Shown here piece after piece: positions 5,384 through 7,137 of a stretch of DNA of 7,137 nucleotides; the first letter of the stretch is position 1, and each line of letters starts with the position of its first letter. The DNA is from Oscillospiraceae bacterium (lineage in GTDB: Bacteria > Bacillota_A > Clostridia > Oscillospirales > Oscillospiraceae). Made by a program: the position numbers and the translations under genes. The notes below the pieces were generated by a model. That model was not told the origin of the DNA. It did no database searches and worked only from the letters and a program-made list of their open reading frames with translations. Where the stretch lies: positions 1 to 7,137 of the forward strand of contig JAFYLN010000172.1 in NCBI GenBank assembly GCA_017537045.1. The letters run 5' to 3'.

Positions 5384-6877
5384 ATGCCATATCCTTTGGC
5401 TGATGCGGGGTATGCGGTGATGATAGAGGGGAAACCGACTTTCTACGGTATGCTTGTGAAATATTATGATGATATCGCAAAAAAGTATGGACTTAGTGCA
5501 AAAACAAACGAAACTTATGCCAAAGAGTGTGAAAGGTATATTATACCTAAGCTGGATAGGCGTTCATTGGATGAGTATATAGCCGAGGATTACGATCGTA
5601 TCCTCCAGGAAATTGCTTTGACAGAAGAGCGCTGCTCGAGATCCACACTGTTAAGATATCGTCGACATATCAAACGCGTGGTGGAAATGGCGGTAGAATG
5701 CGAAGGAATGCGCGATCCACTTTGGGGCGTGGAATTTATGCCTCCTACAACTCCCGGTCATATAGAGCAAAAAGAAAAAATGACCCTCCCCAAATCTCTT
5801 ACAGTGCAGCAGCAATGCCAAATCCGGGATGCGATATACTCAGATGCTGATAAGTCAGGTGATAAAATGGGACTTATGCTTGCGTACGAAGCCGGGTTGC
5901 GTCCTAAAGAGGTTGCTGGTGTATCATTTGGCGATTTCCAAATGTACAGTGGTTATGCTATTGTTGCATTACATACATCTACAATTGGGCAAGGACATGA
6001 ACGTCACGGAAGACTGAAAACCAGGAACGGATATCGCATGGTGGTATTTGGCGAAAAAGCATCCAGGATAATTTTGAGTCGTAAAGAACGGATTGAAACA
6101 GCACTGAAAATCGGTAAGATTAATATTCAATATGGTGCTATGTCAGCGATTTCGGTAGCACCCATGGTTGCAAGGATTGATAATCCGATGGTTCCGTATT
6201 CATCTATCCAGATTTCTAACTCATACCGTGCGCTATTGCGGGATGTGGGATATGATAATAGAGACTATCAAGCGGCGGTTCGGATAGTAGGATCGGAAGA
6301 CTTTACGGAAGCGGAACGAAAAGCTAATCCAGAAGAACTGGGTTTTGCTAAAGTTAAGGATCCTACAGTTTATATCAATCGACGTCAGTTCTGTACGGAT
6401 ATGCATATTGTGGGATGCACGCCCGAAGAGCGGCAATATGCTATGGGTCATAGGATTGAAAATACTTCAGTCGATCGACGAACATTCCGCAATGAGGATA
6501 TGCTGAAAATATTGGCAGATAAGCTCAATAGACGCCCCAGCGTAAATAGAAAGGTCCTATCGCCGCAATGTTATACTGTATCACAAGGGGAGTATGTTAA
6601 TCGAGACTTTAATAATGAGCACATCAAACTCCCAGTAAAAAAGGGGAAAATCAGGATTTGGGTATCCAGCCACGAAAGTATTTGCTTTGCTCAACTAACG
6701 ATAACACCACCAGAAGGCGTTAATATCGGTTGTACATATTACGATAGTGAGGACCGATCAGAACAACGGCAAACGGTCAATGTCTTAAATGACTACTACG
6801 ATGCATTCAAAGAAGCATATAATACGTTCGAACAGCAAAAGAACGACTTACTTGAAACGAAGACCATTCATAAATGA
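5384..6877 (+). CDS. Tyrosine-recombinase-like partner protein lacking the nucleophilic tyrosine
   Basis: ATG 5384 is preferred over ATG 5378 because AGGAGG (5371-5376) is only 1 base from the latter but 7 from the former; it lies 2 bases after the upstream stop. The 497-residue product has a helical core-binding region (about 18-115, TFYGMLVKYYDDIAKKYGLSA) and a catalytic-type domain (138-370). Visible active-site positions are Arg173 (AGLRPKE), Lys212 (LKTRNGYR), Arg333 or Arg334 (YINRRQF, His replaced by Tyr or Ile) and His356 (AMGHRIE). Nine residues after that His, where the nucleophile belongs, there is Arg365, and no tyrosine follows until 397. It therefore should not cleave DNA alone. 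The C-terminal domain (about 397-460) resembles the tail of the upstream protein, and a charged helix (467-490) ends it. A DNA-binding or regulatory subunit of a two-protein recombinase is my inference. Confidence 0.8.
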   Translation: MPYPLADAGYAVMIEGKPTFYGMLVKYYDDIAKKYGLSAKTNETYAKECERYIIPKLDRRSLDEYIAEDYDRILQEIALTEERCSRSTLLRYRRHIKRVVEMAVECEGMRDPLWGVEFMPPTTPGHIEQKEKMTLPKSLTVQQQCQIRDAIYSDADKSGDKMGLMLAYEAGLRPKEVAGVSFGDFQMYSGYAIVALHTSTIGQGHERHGRLKTRNGYRMVVFGEKASRIILSRKERIETALKIGKINIQYGAMSAISVAPMVARIDNPMVPYSSIQISNSYRALLRDVGYDNRDYQAAVRIVGSEDFTEAERKANPEELGFAKVKDPTVYINRRQFCTDMHIVGCTPEERQYAMGHRIENTSVDRRTFRNEDMLKILADKLNRRPSVNRKVLSPQCYTVSQGEYVNRDFNNEHIKLPVKKGKIRIWVSSHESICFAQLTITPPEGVNIGCTYYDSEDRSEQRQTVNVLNDYYDAFKEAYNTFEQQKNDLLETKTIHK

Positions 6878-6883
6878 GTTGAA

Positions 6884-6931
6884 TGTGCTTATTCAGGATT
6901 TAATGGTGTTACAAACACCGAAATAAGCACA
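6884..6931. repeat. Nested inverted repeats after the two-gene operon
   Basis: TGTGCTTATT (6884-6893) pairs exactly with AATAAGCACA (6922-6931), and inside them GGTGTT (6905-6910) pairs with AACACC (6914-6919) around ACA. It starts 6 bases after the stop codon but has no T run on the + strand (AAAAGG follows), so it is not a standard terminator. It may be a processed mRNA 3' end, a protein-binding site or a recombination site. Confidence 0.5.
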
Positions 6932-6994
6932 AAAGGACTGAGATGGAAATGGAACAATCTGGAGAGAACACAGAAATGAGAACTAAGAAAAATG

Positions 6995-7011
6995 TTGGTC
7001 AAAAATTGGTC
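6995..7011. repeat. TTGGTC direct repeat
   Basis: TTGGTC occurs at 6995-7000 and again at 7006-7011, 11 bases apart (one helical turn), with AAAAA between. It lies in the gene-free stretch between the recombinase operon and the guaA terminator. It is short; a recombinase accessory site is possible but so is chance. Confidence 0.25.
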
Positions 7012-7024
7012 ACAGAAAAGAGAA

Positions 7025-7063
7025 AAACGAAAAACCCGTTGCAGCGCAACGGGTTTTTCGTTT
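7025..7063 (-). terminator. Terminator of guaA
   Basis: An 18-bp perfect stem (7025-7042 with 7046-7063, GC-rich core CCCGTTGC/GCAACGGG, loop AGC) lies 16 bases past the guaA stop codon. On the - strand it ends in TTTTTCGTTTTCTCTTTT, the expected U-rich tail. It is intact, so any insertion nearby did not break the guaA transcription unit. Confidence 0.85.
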
Positions 7064-7079
7064 ACATGATAAATTCGGA

Positions 7080-7137
7080 TTATTCCCACTCGATGGTGCC
7101 GATGGGCTTGGGGGTCAGATCGTACAGGACGCGGTTG
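7080..7137 (-). CDS. guaA: GMP synthase (glutamine-hydrolysing), C-terminal end only
   Basis: Read on the - strand, the last 57 bases encode NRVLYDLTPKPIGTIEWE and a TAA stop (7082-7080). This ending is characteristic of GuaA, which aminates XMP to GMP with ATP and glutamine in purine synthesis; the visible part is the dimerization-domain tail of the synthetase half. The gene starts beyond the window. Its G+C content (34 of 57 bases) is higher than that of the recombinase operon, which marks it as host chromosome. The 3' end of guaA is a known integration site for genomic islands, but here the gene end and its terminator are separate from any visible attachment repeat. Confidence 0.92.
   Translation of the reverse strand, partial: NRVLYDLTPKPIGTIEWE

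Noticed and set aside
2707..7063. TTTTCGT/ACGAAAA motif present both at the left of the recombinase operon and in the guaA terminator, a possible pair of ends
   Set aside because: The shared part is 7 bp of AT-rich sequence, and the right copies are explained by the terminator stem.
1..7137. CRISPR array or tRNA gene
   Set aside because: No regularly spaced repeats of 20-40 bases and no cloverleaf-like sequence were seen on reading either strand.

Overview
The window looks like an integration hot spot in a Gram-positive gut bacterium of the class Clostridia. The grounds are strong AGGAGG-type ribosome binding sites, integrase/excisionase/mobilization proteins of the type common in clostridial conjugative elements, and the G+C-rich 3' end of a chromosomal guaA gene (34 of the last 57 bases are G or C) at the right edge. 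No species can be named from this sequence.

Region 1 (1-372) holds the C-terminal end of an unrecognised + strand gene that starts before the window, followed by two strong hairpins. Region 2 (379-930) holds a small ribbon-helix-helix (RHH) protein on the - strand. Upstream of it lie near-palindromic operator-like sites, a tight cluster of hairpins and a good - strand promoter. Facing the other way is a 9-codon leader peptide whose last codons form one arm of an intrinsic terminator. Region 3 (931-2635) is the integration module of a mobile element: an excisionase-like HTH protein, a complete tyrosine integrase with all catalytic residues, and an overlapping RHH protein of the MobC-like mobilization type, closed by a terminator.

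Region 4 (2706-6931) is the least ordinary part: a two-gene operon with its own promoter, embedded in inverted repeats. Gene 1 (844 aa) appears to fuse a degenerate methyltransferase-like N-terminal half to an AP2-like arm-binding segment and a tyrosine-recombinase catalytic domain. That domain keeps Arg, Lys, Arg and Tyr but has lost both active-site histidines. Gene 2 (497 aa) starts 2 bp after gene 1 stops. It is a second tyrosine-recombinase-like protein that keeps Arg, Lys, Arg and one His but has no tyrosine at the nucleophile position. Both proteins end in what looks like the same small beta-rich domain. I infer a two-subunit recombinase-like machine with complementary active-site losses. 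Its function, and whether it moves DNA, is unknown.

Region 5 (6932-7137) has no gene until the guaA end. It holds a short direct repeat and the perfect-stem terminator of guaA. The plausible overall picture is two mobile or recombination modules side by side, downstream of guaA. No flanking attachment-site duplication can be shown within the window.
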